Of a stretch of DNA of 64,000 nucleotides, positions 42,222 to 50,426 are shown in pieces. Below the pieces are notes generated by a model. The model saw only the letters and a program-made list of their open reading frames with translations, was not told where the DNA came from and ran no database searches. The position numbers and the translations under genes were made by a program. The DNA comes from Actinokineospora auranticolor (GTDB lineage Bacteria > Actinomycetota > Actinomycetes > Mycobacteriales > Pseudonocardiaceae): positions 454,961 to 518,960 of the forward strand of contig NZ_PTIX01000004.1 in NCBI RefSeq assembly GCF_002934265.1, written 5' to 3'. Position 1 is the stretch's first letter. Every line of letters starts with the position of its first letter.

Positions 42222-42526
42222 CTTCGAGCTCCAGCCTGGGTTGAGGACAAGATTTCCGCGCGCGCGATATCACGCGCCTAGGGGACACTCTGCCATGTTC
42301 GACCCCGCGCGCCGCGCCGTCACCGTGCCTACTGGCCGGTACGGCGGTGTGGGGTTGTTCGCACCGCTCGCTGCCTGGACGTCCCGGCGGCGTGTCGAAC
42401 AGCAGACGGTTGCGCTGGCGGGCACAGTCAGTGTTCGCTATCGCCTAACCGAACAGGCACAACGCGGCCGACGGCCCTCCAGGAGGGTCGGAACGCCGCG
42501 TCGAGCACAACTGGAGGAGTGACACC
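42222..42526. other. Divergent promoter region of aceE and the DUF3052 gene
   Basis: About 305 bases without a supportable gene. A GATATC palindrome (42266-42271) flanked by CG repeats lies 45 bases before aceE. CCGACGGCCCTCC near 42468 pairs with GGAGGGTCGG just after it, in the leader of the DUF3052 gene. Confidence 0.4.
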
Positions 42527-42958
42527 GTGGTGGCCGCGGGAGACGCCGGGAACGCCGACGTCGCCGACAAGCTGGGGATCGAGACTGGCGCCGTTGTCCA
42601 GGAGATCGGGTGGGACGAGGACGTCGATGACGACCTGCGTGCCGCCGTCGAGGAGCGGATCGGCTCCGACCTGCTCGACGAGGACGCCGACGAGGTGGTC
42701 GACGTCGTGCTGCTGTGGTGGCGCGAGGACGACGGCGACCTGGTCGACGCGCTGATGGACGCCATCGGGCCCCTCGCCGACGACGGCACGATCTGGGTCC
42801 TGACCCCGAAGACGGGCCGCCCCGGGCACGTGGAGCCCAGCGACATCGCCGAGGCCGTGCCGACCGCGGGGCTCGCCCAGACGTCCAACATCAGCGTCGG
42901 ACCGGACTGGTCCGGCACCAGGCTGGTATCGCCCAAGTCGGTGAAGACCAAGCGCTAG
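42527..42958 (+). CDS. DUF3052 family protein
   Basis: A 143-residue acidic soluble protein of the actinobacterial DUF3052 family. The GTG at 42527 follows GGAGGAGT. Typical segments: NADVADKLGIETGAVVQEIG then WDEDVDDDLRAAVEERIGSD (9-48), VDVVLLWWREDDGDLVDALM (about 58-77), and the C-terminal IWVLTPKTGRPGHVEPSDIA. Its order (aceE, DUF3052, ahpE) is the same as M. tuberculosis Rv2241, Rv2239c, Rv2238c. Function unknown; conserved linkage with a peroxiredoxin and pyruvate dehydrogenase hints at a link to central metabolism or stress. Confidence 0.88.
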   Translation: MVAAGDAGNADVADKLGIETGAVVQEIGWDEDVDDDLRAAVEERIGSDLLDEDADEVVDVVLLWWREDDGDLVDALMDAIGPLADDGTIWVLTPKTGRPGHVEPSDIAEAVPTAGLAQTSNISVGPDWSGTRLVSPKSVKTKR

Positions 42959-43072
42959 CGCGGCGCTGGTCCCAAGCGGCGGTCACCCGGGCGGTCACCC
43001 GCCCGGGTGGCCTAGGCTGGCCGAGCACAGTTCCGGGCGCGACACGCGCCCCCAGCCAGGAGGTTGCCGGGT

Positions 43073-43531
43073 ATGGCGGTCGAGGTCGGTTCGAAGGCCC
43101 CGGACTTCACGCTCAACGACTACAACAAGCAGCCGGTCAAGCTGTCGGACTACCAGGGCTCGAAGAACGTCCTGCTGGTGTTCTACCCGTTCGCGTTCAG
43201 CGGCATCTGCCAGGGCGAGCTCTGCCAGGTCCGCGACGAGCTGGCGAACTACAGCGACAGCAACGTCCAGGTCGTCGGTGTGTCCGTGGACACGCCGTTC
43301 AGCCTCAAGGCGTGGGCCGAGCAGCAGGGCTACCAGTTCCCCCTGCTCTCCGACTTCTGGCCGCACGGCGAGGTCGCCAAGACCTACGGCGTCTTCAACG
43401 AGGCGGCGGGCCTGGCCAACCGCGGCACGTTCCTGATCGACACCGAGGGCACCGTCCGCTTCGCGGAGATCAACGCCCCCGGCGAAGCCCGCGACCAGGA
43501 CGCCTGGAAGAAGGCCGTCGCCGCCCTGTAG
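43073..43531 (+). CDS. ahpE: AhpE-type peroxiredoxin
   Basis: A 152-residue thiol peroxidase. The peroxidatic Cys is Cys46 in PFAFSGICQGELC, with Cys51 five residues later as possible resolving residue. KAPDFTLNDYNKQPVKLSDY (8-27) and SVDTPFSLKAWAEQQGYQFP are standard for the AhpE subfamily. The expected reaction is reduction of peroxides and peroxynitrite with mycothiol/mycoredoxin as reductant. The ATG at 43073 follows AGGAGG. It lies 114 bases after the DUF3052 gene and immediately before tRNA-Val. Confidence 0.93.
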   Translation: MAVEVGSKAPDFTLNDYNKQPVKLSDYQGSKNVLLVFYPFAFSGICQGELCQVRDELANYSDSNVQVVGVSVDTPFSLKAWAEQQGYQFPLLSDFWPHGEVAKTYGVFNEAAGLANRGTFLIDTEGTVRFAEINAPGEARDQDAWKKAVAAL

Positions 43532-43576
43532 CGTCAAGTCTTCCCCCGCCGCGCGACCCGCTCGCGCGGCGGACCC

Positions 43577-43648
43577 GGGCGCATAGCTCAGCGGGAGAGC
43601 ACTCGGCTTACACCCGAGCGGTCGCAGGTTCGAATCCTGCTGCGCCCA
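43577..43648 (+). tRNA. tRNA-Val (anticodon UAC)
   Basis: Complete cloverleaf in 72 bases: acceptor GGGCGCA/TGCGCCC, D arm GCTC/GAGC, anticodon stem CTCGG/CCGAG with loop CTTACAC (anticodon TAC, valine), five-base variable loop and T arm GCAGG-TTCGAAT-CCTGC. CCA is not encoded. Its 3' end is a usual integration target; no duplicated attachment sequence was found in the window, although the following kilobase is less GC-rich. Confidence 0.95.
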
Positions 43649-44035
43649 CGACCTCAGGAGAGGTGTGTTCGCGGAGAGCGCGAACCGGGTCGGTCGTCAT
43701 TGAATCTGGGGGCCGAGCCCCCAGACCCCCACGGTGCGGTGTGTTCCCGAACCAGCGTGGGCGTGTAGGCGCGGAATCCGTGAGCGCGGAGTTCGTGGGT
43801 GCGTGGGCGCGGGGGTTGTGTAGCGCTTGTGGTGGTCTGGGTGGGGTTGTTGGTGCGGGGTGTTCGCATGTGCATATTGATGGGCTGGGTGTGAATCCGC
43901 GTAGGTGCGGAATGTGTATTTGTTTTGGCTGGTGAGGGTGTTCGGGTGACGGTGGGCTTGCCTGGGCGTGGTTCTTTGCTGGTTGTCGGGGGAAGTTTTT
44001 ACTGCGAGCATGCGCCTGACTTTGTGGAGGCGATG
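43649..44035. other. Non-coding stretch after tRNA-Val
   Basis: About 390 bases with no supportable gene, visibly G/T-rich and less GC-rich than the flanks. It contains hairpin repeat copy B. The right part carries short GCGGAATCCG/GTGCGGAATG-like repeats. Confidence 0.4.
43706..43755 (-). repeat. Hairpin repeat after tRNA-Val (copy B)
   Basis: CTGGGGGCCGAGCCCCCAG (43706-43724) is a hairpin. Reading leftward, it is preceded by the 21-bp sequence shared with 38491-38511 and by CGCTGGTTC, which is also the start of the 106-bp array unit. So about 45 bases are related to the edge of that array. Confidence 0.65.
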
Positions 44036-44743
44036 GTGAGCGGTGGTGCGGGTTCGTCGGGTCGCCAGGGTGTGGTCAGCAGTCTGATCGGTCGGGAGCT
44101 GAATGGGCCTGCCGTGCAGGCGAATGTTGTTCGGGGGGATCTTGTTGTCAATCCGCCGCCCGCTCGACTGGGGGGTAGGGCCGGGGTGGCGGTGGGAATG
44201 TCCGTGCTGGTGACGATGATGTTCGCCGCTAGTGTGCCGACCTCTTCGGCGGGTCGGACTTCCGCTTCCGTTGTGCCTGATGTCGGTAGGTTGGTGACAT
44301 TTCTGCGCCTGTGGTCGACGCCGCAGGCTTCCTTTGATTTTGAAGCGTCGTTCGCCGTGGTCGGTCCGCTGGATGACCGCAAGGACGCGACCGTGCAGTG
44401 CGTCGACCCTGGGGATGGTCGGCTGGGGTGTCCTGTGGGGGAGAATGTCGCGTGGTCGGTTCTCCTGCCTGACCATTCCGGGGTCATCGAGATGAATGGC
44501 TCGGCTGGATTGGACCCGCGGAGTTGCCCGCGGCAGGCGGAATCGTATTTCAAGGGGTCGCTCGTGGTGCGTCCCGGCAAGGTGTACTGCCTGTGGATCG
44601 ACAACTCCAGAGGTGATGATCCGGCGAAGTGGGGGGTTGCCGCTTTTCGGATCTCCGGTGTGCTGGGGAGTAGGCCGGTCGATCCCGAAGCGGCGTTGCC
44701 GGTGGTTGTTGAGCGCGCGTTTCTCACTGCGGCGCAGAGGTAG
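44036..44743 (+). CDS. Single-pass membrane protein of unknown function (orphan)
   Basis: About 235 residues from the GTG at 44036, which follows GGAGG by five bases; other starts (ATG 44033, or further upstream) are possible. The N-terminus has GRELNGPAVQANVVRGDLVV, the beta-solenoid-like phrase HGPVVQA...GDVHV-type seen in many Pseudonocardiaceae proteins before a membrane anchor. One helix (AGVAVGMSVLVTMMFAASV, about 60-78) follows; the C-terminal 150 residues, with four cysteines (QCVDPGDGRLGCP, RSCPRQ, VYCLW), should be extracytoplasmic. Codon third positions are less GC-rich than in neighbours, and it follows a tRNA, so recent acquisition is plausible. No function can be assigned. Confidence 0.65.
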   Translation: MSGGAGSSGRQGVVSSLIGRELNGPAVQANVVRGDLVVNPPPARLGGRAGVAVGMSVLVTMMFAASVPTSSAGRTSASVVPDVGRLVTFLRLWSTPQASFDFEASFAVVGPLDDRKDATVQCVDPGDGRLGCPVGENVAWSVLLPDHSGVIEMNGSAGLDPRSCPRQAESYFKGSLVVRPGKVYCLWIDNSRGDDPAKWGVAAFRISGVLGSRPVDPEAALPVVVERAFLTAAQR

Positions 44744-44760
44744 GGCTGAGGGCTGGTGGG

Positions 44761-44790
44761 CCCGGCGCCGCCTCAGGGGACGGCGCCGGG
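44761..44790. terminator. Convergent terminator
   Basis: CCCGGCGCCG (44761-44770) and CGGCGCCGGG (44781-44790) are perfect arms around a 10-base loop, between the orphan membrane gene and the protease gene. Confidence 0.85.
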
Positions 44791-44797
44791 GTTGGGG

Positions 44798-46627
44798 TTA
44801 TGGGGCGTTGTAGGTGAGGGTGTATTGGCCGGAGCCGGTGACGGACTTGATTTGGTAGCGGTAGTAGCCGGCGGTGCCGTTGTAGGTCAGTGTTTCGGTG
44901 GGGTTTGTGGTGGTGGACTGGGCGACTGTGGGCCAGGTGGAGCCGTTCCACTTTTGGAGGGCTAGGTCGTAGTTGGTGCCTGTGGGGAACTTCAGGCAGG
45001 CCTGGTGGGGGCCGGAGACGGTGGTTTGGAAGAAGCTTCCGTCAGGTTGGTAGCCGGTCGCGCCCGCGGTCAGGGTGGCTGTCTTCGTCGTCTTCAAGGT
45101 GGGGCAGCCGGTGGGGTCGTTGCCGGTGACCGTCAGGGTGTAGGCGCGTGACAGTGTGGTGGGGGCGCCAGTGGCGGTGACGGTGATCGAGTAGGTGCCC
45201 GGTGGGGTGCTTGCTGACGTGGCCAGGGACAGGGTGGACGACTGGCCCGCGGAGACCGACGACGGGCTGAAGGCCACCGTTGTGCCTGTGGGGGCGCCGG
45301 TGGCGGAGAAGGTCAGCGTGGTGGTCGGTTGGCCGGTGGTTTGGACCGTGGCGGTCGTGGCGGCACCCGGGACGACGGTGCCCGAGGAGGGCTGGAGGGC
45401 GATGTCCGTCGGGTCGCCGGGGGTGGGGCCGCTGTTGTTGTCGATGTCGTTGCGGATCTCGTTGTAGACCAGGGTGATGCGCGTGCCCCAGTTCGGGCAG
45501 CCGCCCAGGTGGTGCAGGGCGATGACCTTGTGCGACGAGCCCGCCAGCACGGGTGAACCGGAGTTGCCGCCGGAGGAGTCGCAGCGGTAGCCGGTGTTCA
45601 CGCCGGAGGACACCACGTCGATCTTGCAGGTGGCGCCGCCGTCGCTCTCCTCGTACAGGGACAGGCGCTTGGGCTTGATGTCGCCGTGGCCGGAGATGTA
45701 GATCCGCTCACCCGCGGTGGGTTCGCGGACGTCCAGGTAGAGCGTGCCGTACTGGCGGATGCTGTCGAAGTTGCTGACGCTGAACAGCGTGTAGTCCAGG
45801 TCCTGCAGGGAGCTGATCTTGATCAGTTCCTGCCCGCTGACCTTCGTGCCGGTACGCGGGTTGTTGCCGCCGCACGTGGCGCACTGGTAGTCGAACTGGA
45901 ACTCGCTCGACCGCAGCTCGGCCGCGTCGCCGATGCAGTGCGCGTTGGTCAGCATCCGGTTGGTGTTGCCGACCCGCCACGCCGTGCACGAGCCCAGTCC
46001 GTTGACCAGCTGCCGGGCCACCGCGTTCGAACGGGCGTACTCGGTGGGGTGGCTGGTCTGGTAGCAGGCCACGTCGCGGCGGGCGTCGTTGCCGCAGACG
46101 CTCAGCGTCGTCGGGTTCTCCGCCGCGTACTCGGTCTGCGAGTAGCCCCGGTCGTACCGGGTGACGCGCACCCCGTAGCCGCGGCGCTTCAGCGACGCCG
46201 CGCTGCGATCGCCGGTCGCGTGCAGCGTGACCACGGCCGTGTCGCCGTCGATCGACATGGCGGCGAAGCCCGCGTCACCGTGCAGCGTGTACGACGAGCC
46301 CCGGGACAGGTCGCCGTAGTAGGTGTGCTTCTCCTTCCCGTCCGGCGAGGACACCGTCACGTAGTCGTCGCCGACCAGTTTCAGCGGCGCGAAATGCACC
46401 TTCACATAGGTGGCGCCGGGCGCGGAGATCCGGGTGCTCCACGAATTACCAGTATTCCCATAGCGAATTTCGGAAGACTTGGCCTCAATGGCTCCGGTGC
46501 GGGTCACGCGGGAGTTGAGGACCGGTGCCGTGAAGGTGGGTTCTGCCTGTTCAGAGGCACTTACCGGGGGTGCTGCGGCGACCGCCGCGGCCACCAGGGC
46601 CACGGCGAGAACGAGACGTCGAAGCAT
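44798..46627 (-). CDS. Secreted trypsin-like serine protease with Ig-like and PPC-type C-terminal domains
   Basis: A 609-residue exported endopeptidase. The ATG at 46627 follows GGAG by six bases and starts a signal peptide (MLRRLVLAVALVAAAVAAAP, cleaved near residue 25). A propeptide-like beta domain (30-160) precedes the S1 core: His in MLTNAHCIGD (about 231), Asp probably in LQDLDYTLF, and Ser in CDSSGGNSGSPVLAG (about 361). CGGCPNWGTRITLVYNEI-like sequence ends the core. Residues 400-490 are an Ig-like repeat (DIALQPSSGTVVPGAATTAT) close in style to those of the chitinase. The last 100 residues (SFFQTTVSGPHQACLKFPTG then YDLALQKWNGSTW) look like a pre-peptidase C-terminal or lectin-like domain. 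Monocistronic. Confidence 0.87.
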   Translation of the reverse strand: MLRRLVLAVALVAAAVAAAPPVSASEQAEPTFTAPVLNSRVTRTGAIEAKSSEIRYGNTGNSWSTRISAPGATYVKVHFAPLKLVGDDYVTVSSPDGKEKHTYYGDLSRGSSYTLHGDAGFAAMSIDGDTAVVTLHATGDRSAASLKRRGYGVRVTRYDRGYSQTEYAAENPTTLSVCGNDARRDVACYQTSHPTEYARSNAVARQLVNGLGSCTAWRVGNTNRMLTNAHCIGDAAELRSSEFQFDYQCATCGGNNPRTGTKVSGQELIKISSLQDLDYTLFSVSNFDSIRQYGTLYLDVREPTAGERIYISGHGDIKPKRLSLYEESDGGATCKIDVVSSGVNTGYRCDSSGGNSGSPVLAGSSHKVIALHHLGGCPNWGTRITLVYNEIRNDIDNNSGPTPGDPTDIALQPSSGTVVPGAATTATVQTTGQPTTTLTFSATGAPTGTTVAFSPSSVSAGQSSTLSLATSASTPPGTYSITVTATGAPTTLSRAYTLTVTGNDPTGCPTLKTTKTATLTAGATGYQPDGSFFQTTVSGPHQACLKFPTGTNYDLALQKWNGSTWPTVAQSTTTNPTETLTYNGTAGYYRYQIKSVTGSGQYTLTYNAP

Positions 46628-46660
46628 TGTCGCTCCTGGGTGCAGGGTGATATCCACCCC

Positions 46661-46699
46661 TGAGATTGCCCCAATGGCGACACGACCGGGGGCATCTCA
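46661..46699 (-). terminator. Hairpin between the VWA operon and the protease gene
   Basis: TGAGATTGCCCC (46661-46672) pairs with GGGGCATCTCA (46689-46699) with one unpaired base. It lies 21 bases beyond the last gene of the VWA operon and separates it from the protease gene on the same strand. Confidence 0.6.
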
Positions 46700-46719
46700 A
46701 ATCCCCATAACGAAACCGC

Positions 46720-47487
46720 TTACTGGAAGATCGCGATCGGCCGCACCACCAGCTCGCCGGTCGCGGACTTCCACGCCTGCACCTTGCCAAGGCACCGCGC
46801 GTGGAAGGGCCCGTCGGGGATCTCGTCGTCGCGCAGCCCGTCCTTGTGGCACTCCAGCCGGACCTGCGGGCCCTCCTCCGGGTCGTCCGGGTCGCCGAAG
46901 GGGGCGAGGAACACCGTGCGGGTGCCCGCGTGGTCGGCCACCCGGAACGCGCCGCGCACCGAGACGTAGCTGTCGATCGACCGCAGCCGCAGCCGGTCGG
47001 TGCCGCCGGTCTTGAGCAGCGCCACCGACACCGCGTTGTTGTGCGTGATGGTCCGGTCGCGCAGGTCAACGTGCACCACGCCGTCGGCGTTCTCCAGCAC
47101 GTCGAGCAGCACGCCGATGACCGCGATCGGCTCGGCGTTGGTGATGTACCGGCTGACCACCTCGCGCCCGCTGCTGCGCCCGCCGTCGAGGCCGACGGCG
47201 TGCACCTTCAGCGCCAGCTTCTGGTCGCTGGTGCTGTCCACCCGCTCCTCGACCTCGCGCCGCATGGCGTCGCCGTAGCCGCCGGACTGGTACAGGTCCA
47301 TGACGGATTTCTCGTGCAGGTAGAACGTCAGCCCCGGCACCTCACGGGTCACCTTGGGCCGCGCCCGGTGCGCGCGCCACGCGAAGAAGAGCGCGCCCAG
47401 CGCCACTACGACACCCAGCGCCGTAAGAATCCACACCATCGCCCACGGCCACCACACCGACCACCACAGCGCCCTATCGACAGCCAC
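46720..47487 (-). CDS. Membrane protein of unknown function, third gene of the VWA operon
   Basis: A 255-residue protein not recognised by family. The GTG at 47487 follows AAGGGGGG and overlaps the 3' end of the VWA gene by 14 bases. One N-terminal helix (MVWILTALGVVVALGALFFA, about 16-36) is followed by a basic stop-transfer segment (WRAHRARPK), so the remaining 215 residues are probably cytoplasmic. That part is mixed alpha/beta, with VPGLTFYLHEKSVMDLYQSG near 48, RYITNAEPIAVIGVLLDVLE near 113, and DRLRLRSIDSYVSVRGAFRV near 163. No catalytic motif was seen. Its tight coupling to the VWA lipoprotein suggests a shared complex. Confidence 0.65.
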   Translation of the reverse strand: MAVDRALWWSVWWPWAMVWILTALGVVVALGALFFAWRAHRARPKVTREVPGLTFYLHEKSVMDLYQSGGYGDAMRREVEERVDSTSDQKLALKVHAVGLDGGRSSGREVVSRYITNAEPIAVIGVLLDVLENADGVVHVDLRDRTITHNNAVSVALLKTGGTDRLRLRSIDSYVSVRGAFRVADHAGTRTVFLAPFGDPDDPEEGPQVRLECHKDGLRDDEIPDGPFHARCLGKVQAWKSATGELVVRPIAIFQ

Positions 47488-49021
47488 GAACCCCCCTTAC
47501 CGCGTCGAGCAGCGACGACGTCGCCGGGTCCAACAGCCTGCCCCCGGTCTCACGGGCCACCCGGTCCAGCTCCACCGGGTCCGCGTCGCCGAGCCGGACC
47601 GCGAACACCGGCACCTTCCGCGCGGCCTCCGGCATCGCCGCCCGGGCGCGCAGGAAGTCGTCGGCGGACGCGCCCGCGTTGTTCTCCCCGTCGGTGATCA
47701 CCACGACCGACCCGGTGGCGTCCTCCCACCGCGTGCCCCGGAATGCGTGCTCCAGCGCCGACCAGATCGCCGTGCCCCTCCCGTCGGCGGGCGCGGCCAC
47801 CACGCCCGCCAGCGCCGTGAGGTCGGACGCGCCGCGCACGGTCACCGACCGCTCGGCCAACACCCCGCCCGCGAACCGGACGACGGTGATCGTCTCGCCC
47901 AGGTGGAACCGGTCGAACCCGCCGCTGCCCGTCCCGCTCAGCGCCGCGAACACCTCGCGCAGCCGCTCGACCCGGGGCCCGGCCATGGAGTTCGAGTAGT
48001 CGAGCACGTAGACGACCCGCTGCGCGCGGCCGGTGGTGAGGTCGCGGTAGGTGGACAGCAGCGCGTCGAGCACCTCTTGGCGCGCTGGGAAGTACAGCGC
48101 GTTGCCGATCGGCGGGCGCAGCGGTTCCGGGCGCGGCAGCGCGGGGTCGACCGAGCGCCGCGCGGTGTGCTCCATGATCCAGTTCTGCGCGGTCGGCGCC
48201 AGCAACCAGTCCACCGCGCGCTGGTACGGCTCGCGCTTGGCGGGGTCGAGCAGCAGCAGCGGGAAGCGCGACAGCACCATGCCGTCCCGGGGGCGGACGA
48301 TCTGCGGTCCCGCAGCGGCGGCCCGGGTCAGCAGGGTCGACTCGTGCGCGATCACCGCGTCGACGTCGTCGTGGTCGGTGAACGCGGCCACCGCGTCCCG
48401 TTCGGACTGCCCGCCGCGGGTCTTGCCGGTGAGGAACCCGCCCAGCGGCGCGCAGCTGACCTGCGCGGCCTCCAGCGCGCCGCCCGTGCGGGTGGCCGCG
48501 GTGGCGACGCCGACCAGCGCGGCGAGCCCCGACCCGGACCGGTCCGGGTCGGCCATGGCGAACCGGAACACCCCGGCCGCCGCCCGGTCGGCGACGTCCG
48601 CCCAGGTCGGCCCCCGGCCCCCGGACGCGGCTGTCAGCGCGGGCATCGCCCGCCCGCGCACCCCGAGGACCAGCGGCGACTCCATGACGGGCGTCCCGGT
48701 CGGCAGGCCACCGGGGTAGCCGTCGCGCTTGGCCCGCAGCTCCAGGTACCGGTCGGTGCTCAACCACGCCAGGTCGTGCCGGTACTGCCCGGGGACCAGC
48801 GCCCGGTCGGCGTCCTCGACGTACTCCATCCGCAGCTCCACGCCCGTCTCGCGGCGCAGGTCCGCCAGCAGCGGCTGCACATCGGACAGTTCCGGCGGAG
48901 CCAGCACGGTCAGCGTCACCGGCGCGGGGGTCTCGGTGGTGCACGCCGTCAGCAGGCAGGCCAGCGCGAGCACCGCCGCCGGCGCCCTCGTCGACGCGGC
49001 GGGCACTCGGTTGTGGCTCAT
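47474..49021 (-). CDS. Lipoprotein with solute-binding-like and VWA domains
   Basis: A 515-residue exported lipoprotein. The lipobox LLTAC puts the lipidated Cys at residue 27. Residues 35-320 resemble a type II periplasmic binding domain of the extracellular solute-binding class (VTLTVLAPPELSDVQPLLAD, PVMESPLVLGVRGRAM, VDAVIAHESTLL). Residues 335-510 form a von Willebrand factor A domain whose MIDAS motif DYSNS (DxSxS) is intact (VVYVLDYSNSMAGPRVERLR), followed by the second metal-site Thr/Asp (VVVITDGENNAGAS). So a metal-dependent protein interaction at the cell surface is likely. The ATG at 49021 overlaps the previous stop by four bases. Confidence 0.82.
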   Translation of the reverse strand: MSHNRVPAASTRAPAAVLALACLLTACTTETPAPVTLTVLAPPELSDVQPLLADLRRETGVELRMEYVEDADRALVPGQYRHDLAWLSTDRYLELRAKRDGYPGGLPTGTPVMESPLVLGVRGRAMPALTAASGGRGPTWADVADRAAAGVFRFAMADPDRSGSGLAALVGVATAATRTGGALEAAQVSCAPLGGFLTGKTRGGQSERDAVAAFTDHDDVDAVIAHESTLLTRAAAAGPQIVRPRDGMVLSRFPLLLLDPAKREPYQRAVDWLLAPTAQNWIMEHTARRSVDPALPRPEPLRPPIGNALYFPARQEVLDALLSTYRDLTTGRAQRVVYVLDYSNSMAGPRVERLREVFAALSGTGSGGFDRFHLGETITVVRFAGGVLAERSVTVRGASDLTALAGVVAAPADGRGTAIWSALEHAFRGTRWEDATGSVVVITDGENNAGASADDFLRARAAMPEAARKVPVFAVRLGDADPVELDRVARETGGRLLDPATSSLLDAVRGVRGCR

Positions 49022-50223
49022 CGCCGTGGCGGCGGGCACTCGCCCACCGTCGTGATCATCTTCTCCAGCAGCGGCAGCGCGGGCAGGAACGTCTCGGTAT
49101 CGCCGACGCCGGAGCTGGGCACGGGCACGCCCTGCTGGTTCAGGAACGTGGTGAACTGGCCGGTGGTCAGCGTGTCGTCGGACTCGAAGACCCGGAAGCC
49201 CAGCTCCAGCGCGCGTCGGCGCAGCCGGGGGTCTTCGGTGATCAACCGGCCGACCCGTTCGCCCGCCGGGGTGAGCGCGATGAACTCCGGGACTGCCTGG
49301 ACCTGCGCGGCCGGGTAGAGCAGCACCCGCCGGGTGTCGAGGGAGCCGGTCTGCGCGCGCACCCGCACCTGGTGGGCCAGGTACTGGTGCTCGTAGATCA
49401 CCGCGATCGGCGCCAGGCCTTGGCCGTCGGGGGCCAGGTAGCTGCGGGACATGTCGTCGCCGGGCAGGCCCTGCGCGGTCAGCAGCGGTTTGATCCGGTT
49501 GGCCAGGTCGACGGCCTCGGCCTCGGTCTGCGGGATCGTGTTGCCGTTCTCCACGAACGCGACCAGGCCGAGGTAGGTGGCGGCGGAGTTCGACGAGCAG
49601 ATGTCCGAGGTCTGCGCGAGCACCCGGTTGCCGTTGCGCAGGTCGGGGTCCAGCTTCTCCCAGGTGTCCGTGCGGATCTTGTCGATGAAGGGCTTCATCG
49701 GCAGGTTGAAGTAGAGCGGTTCACCGGTCGACGGCTGCGGCGCGCCGACGCCCGCGCCGACCAGTGCCTCGGCGTAGTCGCGGTAGGTGGCCAGCACGAT
49801 CGGGCTGAAGAACGGCTTGAACACCTTGGCGGGGGCGTGCGTGGCGTCCCAGCGCTGCCGCAGCTGCAGGGCGGCGGGCTGGCCGGACGGGAAGACGAAG
49901 TCGAGGTCGTCGATCGCACCCGTGACGATCTCCCGGGACCCCGCGCGGTCGAAGTCGACCTGGATGCCCTCGCTCATCAGGATGCGCTTCACCTCGGCGT
50001 CGGCGAAGAACTCGCCCTTGGACGCCGTCCGCCCGGTCACCACTACGACCTCGCGAAACGGCAGGGTGACCATGCCACCCGCCCACAGCACGATGAGGCC
50101 GACCAGCCCGATGATGGCGGCGGGCACGAAGGGGCCGAGGAACCGCTTGCGCCGGAAGGCCGACCTGGGCGGGGTCACGATGGTGAAATCCGGCTCGGTG
50201 GCAACCCCGGGGGTGACGGTCAC
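49018..50223 (-). CDS. Membrane-anchored extracytoplasmic protein, first gene of the VWA operon
   Basis: A 401-residue protein. The GTG at 50223 is chosen because GGAGGGG lies six bases upstream; an ATG at 50253 has no such site. A cytoplasmic Pro/Arg-rich N-terminus is followed by one helix (AAIIGLVGLIVLWAGGMVTL, about 41-60) and a large outer domain with solute-binding-like features (AEVKRILMSEGIQVDFDRAG, FFSPIVLATYRDYAEALVGA, GLAPIAVIYEHQYLAHQV). It resembles the solute-binding half of the neighbouring lipoprotein in style, so the two may have a common origin. Leads the three-gene overlapping operon. Function not known. Confidence 0.75.
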   Translation of the reverse strand: MTVTPGVATEPDFTIVTPPRSAFRRKRFLGPFVPAAIIGLVGLIVLWAGGMVTLPFREVVVVTGRTASKGEFFADAEVKRILMSEGIQVDFDRAGSREIVTGAIDDLDFVFPSGQPAALQLRQRWDATHAPAKVFKPFFSPIVLATYRDYAEALVGAGVGAPQPSTGEPLYFNLPMKPFIDKIRTDTWEKLDPDLRNGNRVLAQTSDICSSNSAATYLGLVAFVENGNTIPQTEAEAVDLANRIKPLLTAQGLPGDDMSRSYLAPDGQGLAPIAVIYEHQYLAHQVRVRAQTGSLDTRRVLLYPAAQVQAVPEFIALTPAGERVGRLITEDPRLRRRALELGFRVFESDDTLTTGQFTTFLNQQGVPVPSSGVGDTETFLPALPLLEKMITTVGECPPPRR

Positions 50224-50378
50224 GGACCCCTCCGCTCGAACGGAACTCCTCATCGGAAGGGTCGCGGGATCGCGGTCGGTGATTACGCGGTTTCGGAAAG
50301 TCCGCGCCGAACGCGTCCGACCGTCGTGGGCCGAATGGCGCACGGGGTTCCGGTCCGCGTCCGGGGGCGGAAACCGAA

Positions 50379-50405
50379 CAGCGGACCGCCGTGGACGGTC
50401 CGCTG
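50379..50405 (-). terminator. Terminator hairpin of the DedA gene
   Basis: CAGCGGACC (50379-50387) and GGTCCGCTG (50397-50405) are perfect arms around a 9-base loop; GAA/TTC flanks extend them. It lies 22 bases past the DedA stop codon. Confidence 0.75.
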
Positions 50406-50426
50406 TGTTCGTGCAGGTCTTTCGGG

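Noticed and set aside
43649..43760. Duplicated attachment site of an integrated element at tRNA-Val
   Set aside because: No second copy of the tRNA 3' end and no integrase gene was found in the window.
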